Shown here: piece by piece, positions 8,355 to 16,372 of the stretch
How the letters are laid out: each line of letters opens with the position of its first letter
Numbering within the stretch: the first letter of the stretch is position 1
From: CACIAM-69d sp001698445
GTDB taxonomy: Bacteria; Cyanobacteriota; Cyanobacteriia; CACIAM-69d
Reading direction: 5' to 3'
Length of the DNA stretch: 64,000 bases
NCBI RefSeq assembly: GCF_043235035.1
Contig: NZ_JAZAQF010000006.1
Coordinates: forward strand, 62,001-126,000
The notes under the pieces: generated by a model
What the model was told of the DNA's origin: nothing
Seen by the model: only the letters and a program-made list of their open reading frames with translations
The model's database searches: none
Program-made: the position numbers and the translations under genes

Positions 8355-8729
8355 CTATTCCAAATGGCTCAGAAGCTTGCGATAAAAGGCCTTTGAAAAA
8401 TCCGTCACCCGCGTTTTTTTATAGTCAATTAACACATCAATTAGAAAGCTAATAAATTCAAAATTAGCCATGGACACTTCGTAGCTTAATTCTGCATTGC
8501 CATCAAACTGAATTCGACAGCGGGTTAGGTCGGCCGGCAGAGTGGAAACACGCCAGGTGGCCACAAAGGGAATATCATCGCCGCCTTCAATGCGACGTTT
8601 ACCTTCGATCGATCCCTTTTGGTATAGCCCGATCGCAAAGGGCAACACGTTTCGTTTCGCACCCTGATAGTAGGGCAGATAAACGCCAACGGCTCCCTTG
8701 GCGGCCGGTTCTAGTTTGTCCAACGACAT
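8355..8729 (-). CDS. ebsA: EbsA-like protein (type IV pilus/biofilm-suppression factor)
   Basis: Protein of 124 residues (MSLDKLEPAAKGAVGVYLPYYQGAKRNVLPFAIGLYQKG...). It matches my memory of cyanobacterial EbsA, a cytoplasmic protein linked to type IV pilus assembly and suppression of biofilm formation in Synechococcus elongatus. The recognisable core is YLPYYQG, the GG-D-IPFVATW stretch, LTRC-IQFDGNAELSYEV and FSKAFYRKLL. ATG at 8729 is chosen over the longer frame because AGGAGG lies just upstream. There are no transmembrane segments and no cysteine clusters. No pilus genes are adjacent. The assignment is by remembered family pattern, hence moderate confidence. Confidence 0.65.
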   Translation of the reverse strand: MSLDKLEPAAKGAVGVYLPYYQGAKRNVLPFAIGLYQKGSIEGKRRIEGGDDIPFVATWRVSTLPADLTRCRIQFDGNAELSYEVSMANFEFISFLIDVLIDYKKTRVTDFSKAFYRKLLSHLE

Positions 8730-9063
8730 GTGGCGTGGCCTCCTGTGGCCCGTGAGAGGATGACGAGATGATGGGGGGTGGTGACAGTATTGGGGCGATC
8801 TCGCCGTGGCCGTCAACCATCGGCAATTGCCGTATTTGCCATTATTGCCAAGCCAGACCCCTTCAACAAGGGGCGTTTGGGTCTCAAGAATTCCTCAAGA
8901 ATTCCTCAAGAATGTCGTAAGAATACCGCTGATTCACCGGGCCTAAACTGCGTCAATTGGTGGAATGGATCGCTTGCGTGATTTGGCCGCAAGCGGTCTA
9001 ATGCTAGGGAAGATTGCCGTTGATTAACCCCAACTCATTACTTGCACCATCTTCCTGAAGCAT
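8730..9063. other. Divergent intergenic region
   Basis: This 334-base gap separates the divergent EbsA-like and glycolipid synthase genes. It holds an 11-bp tandem repeat (8883-8913) but no clear promoter boxes or ORF. Confidence 0.5.
8883..8913. repeat. 11-bp tandem repeat, 2.8 copies
   Basis: CTCAAGAATTC occurs twice, followed by CTCAAGAAT, in the divergent gap. Confidence 0.85.
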
Positions 9064-10560
9064 ATGACGGAACCACTTCTTGACCGGGATGCTCTCGATC
9101 GAACCACGGCGGAATCGGGCGATCGGTGGGATTGGAGCGGTGGCCTCGAAGGGCGACGGCGCAAGGCGGCCACCGCTCTCTTTGCCCTCTGGTCCACGGT
9201 GGTGATGTTGCACTATGCGGCTTGGGGGGCGGCCTTTGTGTGGGCGGTGACGGTGTTGGCAGGGGCCTATGTGCTGCGGGTGATGGCGGCTCCCCAGGCG
9301 GCGCTGACCGCGCGATCGACCGACCAGCAATTGTCGATCGCCCCGGATGTTTCCCGATCGCCGGTTGCTCTGGCGGCGGATGTCTGGCCTTCGGTGGCAG
9401 TGTTGGTGTCAGCCAAGGACGAGGAAGCGGTGATTGGGGCGCTGGTGAAACGCCTCTGCGCGATCGACTATCCAGCCGATCGCTACGAAGTTTGGATTAT
9501 TGACGACGGCAGCAGCGATCGCACGCCCCAGGTGTTGCAACAACTGCAAGCGATTTATCCGCAATTGCGCGTTTTGCGGCGGCCGCCGGGGGCCGGAGGC
9601 GGCAAGTCCGGCGCGTTGAATGCGGCTGTGGCCCAGGCTCGGGGCGAAATTCTGGTGGTGTTTGACGCGGATGCTCAAATGCAGCCGGATCTATTGCGGC
9701 AGGTGGTTCCGGTCTTTGCCCGATCGAGCGTTGGCGCGGTGCAGTTGCGCAAGGCGATCGTGCAAGCGGAAGCCCCTGATTTCCATCCCGATCGCGACAA
9801 CTTCTGGATTCGAGGTCAGCAGGCAGAAATGGCCCTCGACAGCCACCTCCAAGGACAACGGGCCCGCTTGGGTGGCGTGGGTGAGCTGCGGGGCAATGGT
9901 GAATTTATTCGGCGTGCTGCCCTCGAACAATGCGGCGGATTCAACGAAGCCACCATTACCGACGACTTGGATTTGGCCGTGCGGCTGCACCTGAACGGTT
10001 GGGATATTGAATGCTTGATGTTCCCGGCGGTTTTGGAAGAAGGTGTGACCCGCCTCAAGGCCCTGTGGCATCAGCGGAACCGCTGGGCCGAAGGGGGCTA
10101 CCAACGCTATCTCGACTATTGGCGGGCGATCGCCGGGAATCGCGGTGGAGCCGCCAAAACCTTGGATTTAGCCGTGTTTTTGCTATTCCAATACCTCGTT
10201 CCCCAAATGATTGTGGCTGACTGGGTTGTGGCTGGTATTCGGGGCGATGGGCCCGTGCTGACTCCGCTGGCCACGGCGGGGCTGTTGCTCTCGGCCTTGG
10301 GGATGGTGTTGGGGTTGCGATTGGTGGCGGCGGGCACCGAATCTCCCACCCATTTGGGCGATCGCCTGGTCAGTTGGTTGCGCACCCTCAGCAAAACCGC
10401 CTTGGGTTTGATGTATATGCTGCACTGGTTCCCCGTCATTGCCAGCATGGGTTTGCGGATTGCGGTGCGGCCTAAGCAGTTGAAATGGGTGAAAACGGCC
10501 CACGCCGGTTCCGGGGAACTGGCGATCGAGCTAGATGATCTCGACTCCGACCATTCCTAG
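9064..10560 (+). CDS. mgdA: Beta-monoglucosyldiacylglycerol synthase-type glycosyltransferase (GT2)
   Basis: Membrane glycosyltransferase of 498 residues. It closely resembles the cyanobacterial enzyme (Synechocystis Sll1377 type) that transfers glucose from UDP-glucose to diacylglycerol, the first step towards the galactolipids of thylakoid membranes. Two N-terminal membrane helices (~35-75) precede a GT-A domain with DDGSSD (147-152), FDADA (200-204), TDD (299-301) and the Q-x-x-R-W motif HQRNRW (336-341). Three to four C-terminal hydrophobic segments follow. The residues around GELRGNGEFIRRAAL and RNRWAEGGYQRYLDYW match this subfamily particularly well. The epimerase that converts glucolipid to galactolipid is not in the window. 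Confidence 0.88.
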   Translation: MTEPLLDRDALDRTTAESGDRWDWSGGLEGRRRKAATALFALWSTVVMLHYAAWGAAFVWAVTVLAGAYVLRVMAAPQAALTARSTDQQLSIAPDVSRSPVALAADVWPSVAVLVSAKDEEAVIGALVKRLCAIDYPADRYEVWIIDDGSSDRTPQVLQQLQAIYPQLRVLRRPPGAGGGKSGALNAAVAQARGEILVVFDADAQMQPDLLRQVVPVFARSSVGAVQLRKAIVQAEAPDFHPDRDNFWIRGQQAEMALDSHLQGQRARLGGVGELRGNGEFIRRAALEQCGGFNEATITDDLDLAVRLHLNGWDIECLMFPAVLEEGVTRLKALWHQRNRWAEGGYQRYLDYWRAIAGNRGGAAKTLDLAVFLLFQYLVPQMIVADWVVAGIRGDGPVLTPLATAGLLLSALGMVLGLRLVAAGTESPTHLGDRLVSWLRTLSKTALGLMYMLHWFPVIASMGLRIAVRPKQLKWVKTAHAGSGELAIELDDLDSDHS

Positions 10561-10614
10561 GCAGTGCAGCAGTTTGAATTCATCGGGGCAACGTTGCGGA
10601 ATCAGTCGCCATAA

Positions 10615-10634
10615 CAAGGGGCTTAAGCCCCTTG
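10615..10634. repeat. 20-bp perfect palindrome, copy 1
   Basis: CAAGGGGCTTAAGCCCCTTG, just downstream of the glycolipid synthase gene. The same palindrome occurs inside the MITE-like element at 17196-17217. No terminal repeats surround this copy, so it looks like a dispersed palindrome. It may act as an RNA hairpin at the end of the upstream transcript. Confidence 0.75.
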
Positions 10635-10674
10635 CTGTCTAACGGTCTGGGAGGAGCCGCCATTTGAATTGACT

Positions 10675-10698
10675 GATGAGTTAACCGATGAGTTGACC
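10675..10698. repeat. 12-bp near-perfect tandem duplication
   Basis: GATGAGTTAACC is followed directly by GATGAGTTGACC (one mismatch), upstream of modA. Confidence 0.7.
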
Positions 10699-10761
10699 GA
10701 TCACAAGAAGCTTGCCTTGCGACTGGTCAGCACATCAAAAAGCACATCTAAAAGAGGGCAT

Positions 10762-11625
10762 ATGCTCGCAAATTGGCGCTTTTGGGTCATGGGTCTGATT
10801 GTGGGAATGGTGGCGGGATGTCGTGTGGACTGGAACGGCCCCAATGGCCAAGCAAAACCCCAACAAACCCTGACCGTTTCCGCCGCCGCCAGCTTGCAAC
10901 CCGCCCTCGCCACCCTGCAAGCGGAATATCGCCTGGTGGAACCCACGGTGCAGTTAAGCCTCAATTTCGGTTCCTCCGGCGCACTCAAGCAGCAAATTTT
11001 GCAAGGGGCCCCGGTGGATCTGTTCATTTCAGCCGATGCCAAAACCATGGCGGAGTTGGCGGGGGCGGGCCTGGTGGATCCGGCAACCCAACGAGATTTG
11101 CTCTCCAATGAGTTGGTCTTGGTGGCCCGGCCCGGGGTTCCCCTGCGCAAGTGGCAAGATGTGGCTCGACCGGAGGTGAAATTTTTGGCGATCGGGGATC
11201 CGGAACGAGTGCCGGTCGGTCGCTATGCCCGCGCCACGTTGGTGTCCTTGGATCTTTGGAAAGCCGTGCAACCGAAGTTGGTTTTGGGCCAGGATGTCAG
11301 GCAGGTATTGACAGCGGTGGTGACTGGCAATGCGGATGCGGGGGTGGTGTATGCCTCCGATGTGCGTCGATCAACTGAGTCGCCACTGGGTTTGGTGTTG
11401 GTGGGAGATGCGCCGCCGGGATCCCATCCGCCCATCACTTACCCGATCGCGGTGATGGCCAAAACGCGCCAACCGGCCGCCGCTCGCCAATTTGCTGACT
11501 GGTTGGGGAAACCCACCGCCCGATCGATCTTTGTCCGCTATGGGTTTGTGCCCCTGAGCTTGGGGAGTGCCTCACCCTTGCCGCATCCGGTGGCTGCCCC
11601 CGAGCGATCGCCCGCCCACTCATGA
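10762..11625 (+). CDS. modA: Molybdate ABC transporter substrate-binding lipoprotein
   Basis: Periplasmic binding protein of 287 residues for molybdate/tungstate. The N-terminal signal ends in a lipobox (MVAGC near residue 20), so it is probably membrane-anchored. Family motifs are LTVSAAASLQPAL at the start of the mature domain, NFGSSGALKQQILQGAPVDLFISAD, GDPERVPVGRYA and VVTGNADAGVVYASD. ATG at 10762 with an AGAGGG-type site fits the signal peptide. An in-frame upstream start at 10669 would add a hydrophilic repeat-encoded stretch and is rejected. It overlaps modB by four bases (ATGA), so the pair is translationally coupled. Confidence 0.93.
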   Translation: MLANWRFWVMGLIVGMVAGCRVDWNGPNGQAKPQQTLTVSAAASLQPALATLQAEYRLVEPTVQLSLNFGSSGALKQQILQGAPVDLFISADAKTMAELAGAGLVDPATQRDLLSNELVLVARPGVPLRKWQDVARPEVKFLAIGDPERVPVGRYARATLVSLDLWKAVQPKLVLGQDVRQVLTAVVTGNADAGVVYASDVRRSTESPLGLVLVGDAPPGSHPPITYPIAVMAKTRQPAAARQFADWLGKPTARSIFVRYGFVPLSLGSASPLPHPVAAPERSPAHS

Positions 11626-12305
11626 CCAGCCCCGCCAGTTGGGTGACCCAGTGGGATTGGTCGCCTTGGAGTTTGTCAGTGGGGGCGGCCCTGTGGGCCA
11701 CGGGGTTGGCCGTGAGTTTGGGCTTGCTGATTGCCTGGGCAATGCTGTCCTGTCGGGAACCCTGGCGTAGTGCGATCGATACGGTGTTAGTGTTGCCGCT
11801 GGTGTTGCCGCCAACGGTGGTGGGGTTTGGGCTGTTGGTGTTGTTGGGTCGCCAGGGGCCGATCGGGTTGGCTTTGGAATCGATCGGGGTGTCGGTGGTG
11901 TTTTCGCCCCTGGGCACGGTGGTGGCGGCCACGGTGGTGGCCTTTCCCTTGGCCTATCGCACCTTGCTTTCCACCTTTGAGCAATTGGATCCCGACCTGT
12001 TGCGGGCGGCCCGTACCCTGGGCCTAAACGGTTGGCAAATTTTTTGGCGGGTGCGGTTGCCCCTGGCGCGATCAGGCTTGGTGGCGGCGGCCTTGCTCAC
12101 CTTTGCGCGATCGCTCGGAGAATTTGGGGCCACGGTGATGTTGGCGGGCAATATTCCCGGCCGCACCCAAACGATTCCCAGTGCCATTTTTGCCGCCGTG
12201 GAAGCGGGTGACTGGCCCCGGGCCCAACTGTGGGTGTGGTTATCGATCGCAATGGCCCTGCTGGCAATTGTGGGGCTTAATCAAGCGGCCCGTCGCCCTT
12301 GGTAG
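11622..12305 (+). CDS. modB: Molybdate ABC transporter permease
   Basis: Inner-membrane permease of 227 residues that forms the channel for molybdate supplied by ModA. Five to six hydrophobic segments are visible. The EAA loop that docks the ATPase is AARTLGLNGWQIFWRVRLPLA (about residues 127-147), followed by SLGEFGATVMLAGNIPGRTQTIP, diagnostic for ModB/CysT-type permeases. The start overlaps the modA stop. No ModC ATPase follows, and the gene's 3' end overlaps the convergent MFS gene by 29 bases. The ATPase must therefore be encoded elsewhere or shared. Confidence 0.93.
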   Translation: MTSPASWVTQWDWSPWSLSVGAALWATGLAVSLGLLIAWAMLSCREPWRSAIDTVLVLPLVLPPTVVGFGLLVLLGRQGPIGLALESIGVSVVFSPLGTVVAATVVAFPLAYRTLLSTFEQLDPDLLRAARTLGLNGWQIFWRVRLPLARSGLVAAALLTFARSLGEFGATVMLAGNIPGRTQTIPSAIFAAVEAGDWPRAQLWVWLSIAMALLAIVGLNQAARRPW

Positions 12306-13629
12306 GGGGATTGTTGGGTTCTGAATTCGTTACAGAATGGGTTGCAGAATTCGGTGATTGGATTGGTTCGATGAACTCGATCGGCTCGATCGGCCCCGTC
12401 GCTGCGGGTGACCAGATTAACCAACCCGCCGCCACCGCAAAGGAACCCGCCGCCTGACCAGGATGCAGCGGCAACCCCGTAGCACTCAGCAGGGCATTGA
12501 CAGCCGCAAAACCACCAAAAAAGCACCCAATCCCCAATCCCACGCGATCGGGCATCAGGTCGATCGCTAGCGGAATGCCCCCATTGAACAGCCCCGCCCA
12601 GGCCACCATCATCACCAACGCCAGCGGCCAAGTGACGATTCCCAATTGCGGCAGTGTCAGCATCGGCAGCCCCATGCCCAAGGCGATCGCCCCCGCCAAC
12701 ATCACCGATCGATTGCCCCATCGGCCCGCCAGCAGCCCCATCACCAACGCCCCGATCGCCACCGTTAGACCCACCCCCAACCCAATCACACTGCCGGGCC
12801 ATTGGGGCAACTGGCTTTGCAAGGCAGCGGGCACAATGCCAAAAAACAGCCGCAACCCCCAACCCACGGCCGCCCCCAATCCCAACAGCCGCACCACTTC
12901 TCCCCACCGAATCGGCCCAGGATGGTTTTGGGCAACGGCGCTGGCTCCCAAGACCCGATCGGGCCCCGCCAATTGCAAGACTCCCGCCGCCGCCACCAGG
13001 GCCAACGATCCCAGCCCAAAGGCATAGGCCGGGCCCAACTGCAAAACGCGATCGCGAGCCAAGGGAGCTACCGCCCCCACCAAGCCCGCCGACAAAACCA
13101 ACAAGCTGTTGGCCTGGGGCAGTTGACTGCTCAAGGCGTATTGACCAATGAGGGCGATCGCGGGCGATCGAAACACCGCCATGGCCACCGCCCACAGCAC
13201 CACGGTCACCATCAACAGGCCTTGAACGATTGCCCCGCGCCCGAACGCCGTCGCCACCATGGCCCCAAACATCAACACCGTCAGCCCCACTCCTGCCACC
13301 ACCAGGGGATAGCGGCTGCCCACGCGCAACCGCGCCCGATCGCTCAAGCCTCCAATCACTGGCTCCAACACTGCGGCCAGGCCATCTTCCAAAATCAACA
13401 CTGCCCGATCGACCCCCGGCAACCCCACGGCTGCCAACAACTGGGGTAAATAGAACCGATACAGTACCCAAGCCAGGGAAATGGCTCCTTGCAATCCCGC
13501 CAATCCCAACACGGGCCGCCACAGGAGGTTGCGTTCCGGTTGATGTGATTCAGGCTGATTGGATTCCGGTTGAGCGAACCCAGGCTCTTTCGGCTCGGGA
13601 TTCGGGACAGGCTCGGGTGATTGGGTCAT
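12277..13629 (-). CDS. MFS-type transporter, substrate unknown
   Basis: Polytopic membrane protein of about 450 residues with roughly twelve hydrophobic segments and short, glycine-rich loops (ARLRVGSRYPL, GRWGNRSVMLAG) typical of the major facilitator superfamily. The early VIGGLSDRARLRVGSR loop resembles the motif A position between helices 2 and 3. The N-terminal ~35 residues are Pro/Glu/Gln-rich and the C-terminal ~50 are Pro/Glu/Ser-rich, both probably cytoplasmic and disordered. ATG at 13629 is preferred; GTG at 13737 is an alternative. The 3' end overlaps modB antisense by 29 bases. Substrate cannot be inferred. Confidence 0.78.
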   Translation of the reverse strand: MTQSPEPVPNPEPKEPGFAQPESNQPESHQPERNLLWRPVLGLAGLQGAISLAWVLYRFYLPQLLAAVGLPGVDRAVLILEDGLAAVLEPVIGGLSDRARLRVGSRYPLVVAGVGLTVLMFGAMVATAFGRGAIVQGLLMVTVVLWAVAMAVFRSPAIALIGQYALSSQLPQANSLLVLSAGLVGAVAPLARDRVLQLGPAYAFGLGSLALVAAAGVLQLAGPDRVLGASAVAQNHPGPIRWGEVVRLLGLGAAVGWGLRLFFGIVPAALQSQLPQWPGSVIGLGVGLTVAIGALVMGLLAGRWGNRSVMLAGAIALGMGLPMLTLPQLGIVTWPLALVMMVAWAGLFNGGIPLAIDLMPDRVGLGIGCFFGGFAAVNALLSATGLPLHPGQAAGSFAVAAGWLIWSPAATGPIEPIEFIEPIQSPNSATHSVTNSEPNNPPTKGDGPLD

Positions 13630-13769
13630 GGGATGGGGCCAGGGCAAAGACCGATCGCCCCAGAGGCGATCGCGCGGATAGTTCCGGTCTAACCGATCGA
13701 TTCGGCTCCTGGCGAACCTTTCCGGGCGATCGTCCACATCAGCCCCATATCAGCCCCACGGCAACAAGA

Positions 13770-13799
13770 ATCCTGAATCAATGCATCCTGGATCAATGG
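13770..13799. repeat. 15-bp near-perfect tandem duplication
   Basis: ATCCTGAATCAATGC is followed by ATCCTGGATCAATGG (two mismatches), between the MFS gene and the GFA-family gene. Confidence 0.7.
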
Positions 13800-13838
13800 A
13801 CTTAACTGATTCCTCAACGTCGGGGCTGAATTCCGGCG

Positions 13839-14285
13839 CTAATTCGCCGTTGCCGCTCTCAGGGTGTCAATATTGGCTTCCCAATTGCGCCCATCAAAGG
13901 GTTCAATCAGCACCTGGGACGGATCGGCCAAATCAATGCCATCTAGGCAGCGGGCATTCACGCTATAGCCATCCGGGTGCGATCGGGGCACATAAAACGA
14001 CTTGATGCCGCAGGTGCGACAAAACAAATGCTTGGCCGTGCCCGTGTTGAAGGTGTAGGTGGTTAATGCTGTTTCGCCCTGCAACAGTTGAAAGCGCGAT
14101 CGGGGAACGAGCAAATGCAAAAATCCCGTTTTGTCGCAGATGGAGCAATTGCAAGACTGCACCTGTAAGGGCGATGGCCCCTGCACCTGAAAGCGCACCG
14201 CTCCGCAATGGCAACCACCTTCATAGGTGACGGCAGAGTCACGGTTGGATTCAGTCTCCGCTGTGGGGTTGGGTTCTTGGGTCAT
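13839..14285 (-). CDS. GFA/CENP-V-fold zinc protein
   Basis: Protein of 148 residues of the glutathione-dependent formaldehyde-activating (GFA) family. Zinc-ligand cysteines appear in the three expected clusters: GGCHCGAVRF, CNCSICDKTG and FCRTCGIKSFY. The family includes enzymes acting on glutathione adducts and many members of unknown substrate, so formaldehyde detoxification is only a possibility. ATG at 14285 directly precedes a ~20-residue hydrophilic leader. It reads in the same direction as the GerMN-like gene 71 bases upstream, separated by a tandem repeat. Confidence 0.88.
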   Translation of the reverse strand: MTQEPNPTAETESNRDSAVTYEGGCHCGAVRFQVQGPSPLQVQSCNCSICDKTGFLHLLVPRSRFQLLQGETALTTYTFNTGTAKHLFCRTCGIKSFYVPRSHPDGYSVNARCLDGIDLADPSQVLIEPFDGRNWEANIDTLRAATAN

Positions 14286-14330
14286 GGCGAATGGTCGATC
14301 GAAAAGAAACGAATTACTAAGGGTTGAATT

Positions 14331-14366
14331 AGGGCTTGCAGTCTAGGGCTTGCAGTCTAGGGCTTG
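14331..14366. repeat. 14-bp tandem repeat, 2.6 copies, overlapping a stop codon
   Basis: AGGGCTTGCAGTCT occurs at 14331 and 14345, followed by AGGGCTTG at 14359. Read on the minus strand, the last copy encodes the final residues and the TAG stop (14357-14359) of the GerMN-like gene. Confidence 0.88.
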
Positions 14367-15043
14367 AATTGTCGATCGAACGTGGCCCGGTCGATCGGTT
14401 GCGGCACTTCCAAACCCTCGCCTCCCAACACCGTCAAAGGTTGGCCTTCCACCAAAATCCAAACCTTCGCAGCGGGATTCAACGTGCTGGCCGTGTAAAC
14501 AATTTGCCCTAACCGTCCCATCATCGATGCACTGCCGCCACCGCTGGTGAATTCTGACGACAGGTTCACCCGCACCCCTTCCGGCGCGATCATCACGTCC
14601 AGCAGCTTGGTGTTGACGGGAATGGCGCTGCTTAAGTTGTTGTCGGTGGGTTGCCCGGCCAAAACTTGCTCGATCGCCCCGCGCAGCACCTCATCTGGCT
14701 CACTGCTGGCCACGGTTTTGGCCGGCTGACCCGCCATCACAAAATGGGTTCCCGTGTCTTTCAGCCAATAGACCTGGGACTGTTCAGCGATCGGGGCGGT
14801 GGCTACAGGGGCAGGAGTCGCCTTCGGTGATTGGGGCACGGCGCTGGGGGGCGGCGTGGGGGCAACGCTGGCCGCCACCGAAGGGCTGGGGCTGGGGATG
14901 GTTGTTGCGGCGGAAGGGCTGGGGGTTGGGGCCGGGGCCATGGAAGCGTTCCACCAGGCAACGCCGGCCCCCACCGCCACGGCCGTTGAACCAACGGCGG
15001 CCACAAGACTGATGGGTAGATTGCGACGGGGACGATCGGACAT
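14357..15043 (-). CDS. GerMN-domain protein, membrane-anchored
   Basis: Protein of 228 residues. An N-terminal hydrophobic segment (about residues 9-32) is followed by a ~65-residue Pro/Ala/Ser/Thr linker and a C-terminal domain resembling GerMN (VYWLKDTGTHFVMAGQPAKTV...; GVRVNLSSEFTSGGGSASMMGRLGQIVYTASTLNPAAKVWILVEGQPLTVLGGEGL...). It is probably anchored in the cytoplasmic membrane with the domain in the periplasm; the function in cyanobacteria is unknown to me. ATG at 15043 is supported by an upstream AGGAGG and replaces a longer frame. The last codons and stop lie in a 14-bp tandem repeat. Confidence 0.82.
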   Translation of the reverse strand: MSDRPRRNLPISLVAAVGSTAVAVGAGVAWWNASMAPAPTPSPSAATTIPSPSPSVAASVAPTPPPSAVPQSPKATPAPVATAPIAEQSQVYWLKDTGTHFVMAGQPAKTVASSEPDEVLRGAIEQVLAGQPTDNNLSSAIPVNTKLLDVMIAPEGVRVNLSSEFTSGGGSASMMGRLGQIVYTASTLNPAAKVWILVEGQPLTVLGGEGLEVPQPIDRATFDRQFKP

Positions 15044-15289
15044 GGTGACAAAACCTCCTGAGGCGGTGCAAACGCAAGGCCCATAGCCAGCCTGGAACCG
15101 CACTGGAAACTGTTAGCGCAATGGCTCTTGAACTCTTGTTCTGGGTGGGGGGATGGAAACCCGGATCATTCGATGGTGTTGATTTGGGGGCGACTTGGGG
15201 GTCGGCAATCGGGTTCAGCAGTGGGCGATCGGGCTGTTACGGCCATTCTAGGCCGCTCCTCAAAAGTCGGCGTGAATGCTGTTCTGAAA

Positions 15290-16276
15290 TTAGGCTCCTT
15301 GGGCCAGTTCCATCAGGGCCACTTCCCAGGCCAAGCGAGGTTGCACATAGCCCATCAGTTGCTTGCGGAGGGCTTCCAAACGGCGCAGGGTTCGATCGCG
15401 CTGGGGCCAAGGCCGATCTCCCTGTTGCCACCAGGTTTGTTGCAAATAGTTCACGAGCCACAGTTGCTGCTCCAGGTCGATCGCCTTATCGAGCTGCCGG
15501 GCTAAATCCAGGGCCGCAAAGGCAGACTGGGGCGGTTGGCGCAGGGCCATGAGCAAGTCCTGCGGCAGGGTTTGCAACCGTTGCCAATGGGTGATCGCCT
15601 GACCGGGACAGCCCTGGGCCAAGGCCAACACTTCGGGATAGTCGCGCAAGTCGCCATGGCCCGCCCGATCGAGCACTTGGATCAACTCCGACGGAGCCAA
15701 CCGGCGAAAGGAAACCCGCGCGCAACGAGAAACCAACGTGGGCAAAATTGCCTCGGGGCCAGGAGCCAACAAAATAATGGTGGCGCGGCCCGGTTCTTCG
15801 AGGGTTTTTAAAAGGGCATTGGCGGCCCCCTCGGCCATGGTTTGGGCCGCTTCAATCACCACAAACGATCGGGGCGCTTCCATGGGTGGCCGGCCGAGGC
15901 TGGTGGCCAATTGGCGAATTTGTTCTAGACGAACTTGGGGCGGCGTTTTCTTTTCCAGACCGCTGGCTTGGGCTTGGCTGATGGAAATCAGTTGTCCCCG
16001 ATCGAGGTAGGTTGGCTCCAGCCAAATCAGGTCGGGGTGCATTCGCTCGCGTACCCGTCGTCCCAAACTGGCCGCCAATTCCGGGCGATCGGGCGGACAA
16101 AGAATCCATTGGCCAAAGCATTCTGCCGCCAGCTTGCGCCCCACCCCATTGGGCCCGGCAAACAGATAGGCCGGCGCAATTCGATCGCGGGCGATCGCCA
16201 TCGTCAAAAAATCAATGACCGAATCTTGACCCACCAGGGGCCCAAACTCAGCCCGAATCGTCGCTGGCTCCAGCAT
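15290..16276 (-). CDS. holB: DNA polymerase III delta' subunit
   Basis: Clamp-loader subunit of 328 residues that, with tau/gamma and delta, loads the beta clamp. The AAA+ region begins GPLVGQDSVIDFLTMAIARDRIAPAYLFAGPNGVGRKLAA. The P-loop is GPNGVGRK (~41-48) with Arg-Lys instead of Lys-Thr/Ser, consistent with a delta' subunit that need not hydrolyse ATP. The ALLKTLEEPG motif and SRCARVSFRRL (sensor 1/arginine region) are clear. The zinc-binding cysteines of E. coli delta' are not obvious. It lies 96 bases downstream of tmk on the same strand, a common tmk-holB pairing. Confidence 0.9.
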   Translation of the reverse strand: MLEPATIRAEFGPLVGQDSVIDFLTMAIARDRIAPAYLFAGPNGVGRKLAAECFGQWILCPPDRPELAASLGRRVRERMHPDLIWLEPTYLDRGQLISISQAQASGLEKKTPPQVRLEQIRQLATSLGRPPMEAPRSFVVIEAAQTMAEGAANALLKTLEEPGRATIILLAPGPEAILPTLVSRCARVSFRRLAPSELIQVLDRAGHGDLRDYPEVLALAQGCPGQAITHWQRLQTLPQDLLMALRQPPQSAFAALDLARQLDKAIDLEQQLWLVNYLQQTWWQQGDRPWPQRDRTLRRLEALRKQLMGYVQPRLAWEVALMELAQGA

Positions 16277-16372
16277 CTAACCGGCCTCCATCCCCATGCC
16301 CCTCTTGTTCCCGTCCCGTTATCCCGGCCGCAATGACTTGCATGAACGACCTGCATTCCCCTGGCTGTTCGA

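Noticed and set aside
12281..13522. Long glycine-rich ORF on the minus strand in another frame of the MFS gene
   Set aside because: It has no membrane pattern or family motif, and its Gly/Arg-rich content is what a shifted frame of GC-rich membrane-protein DNA yields. The MFS frame has regular helices.
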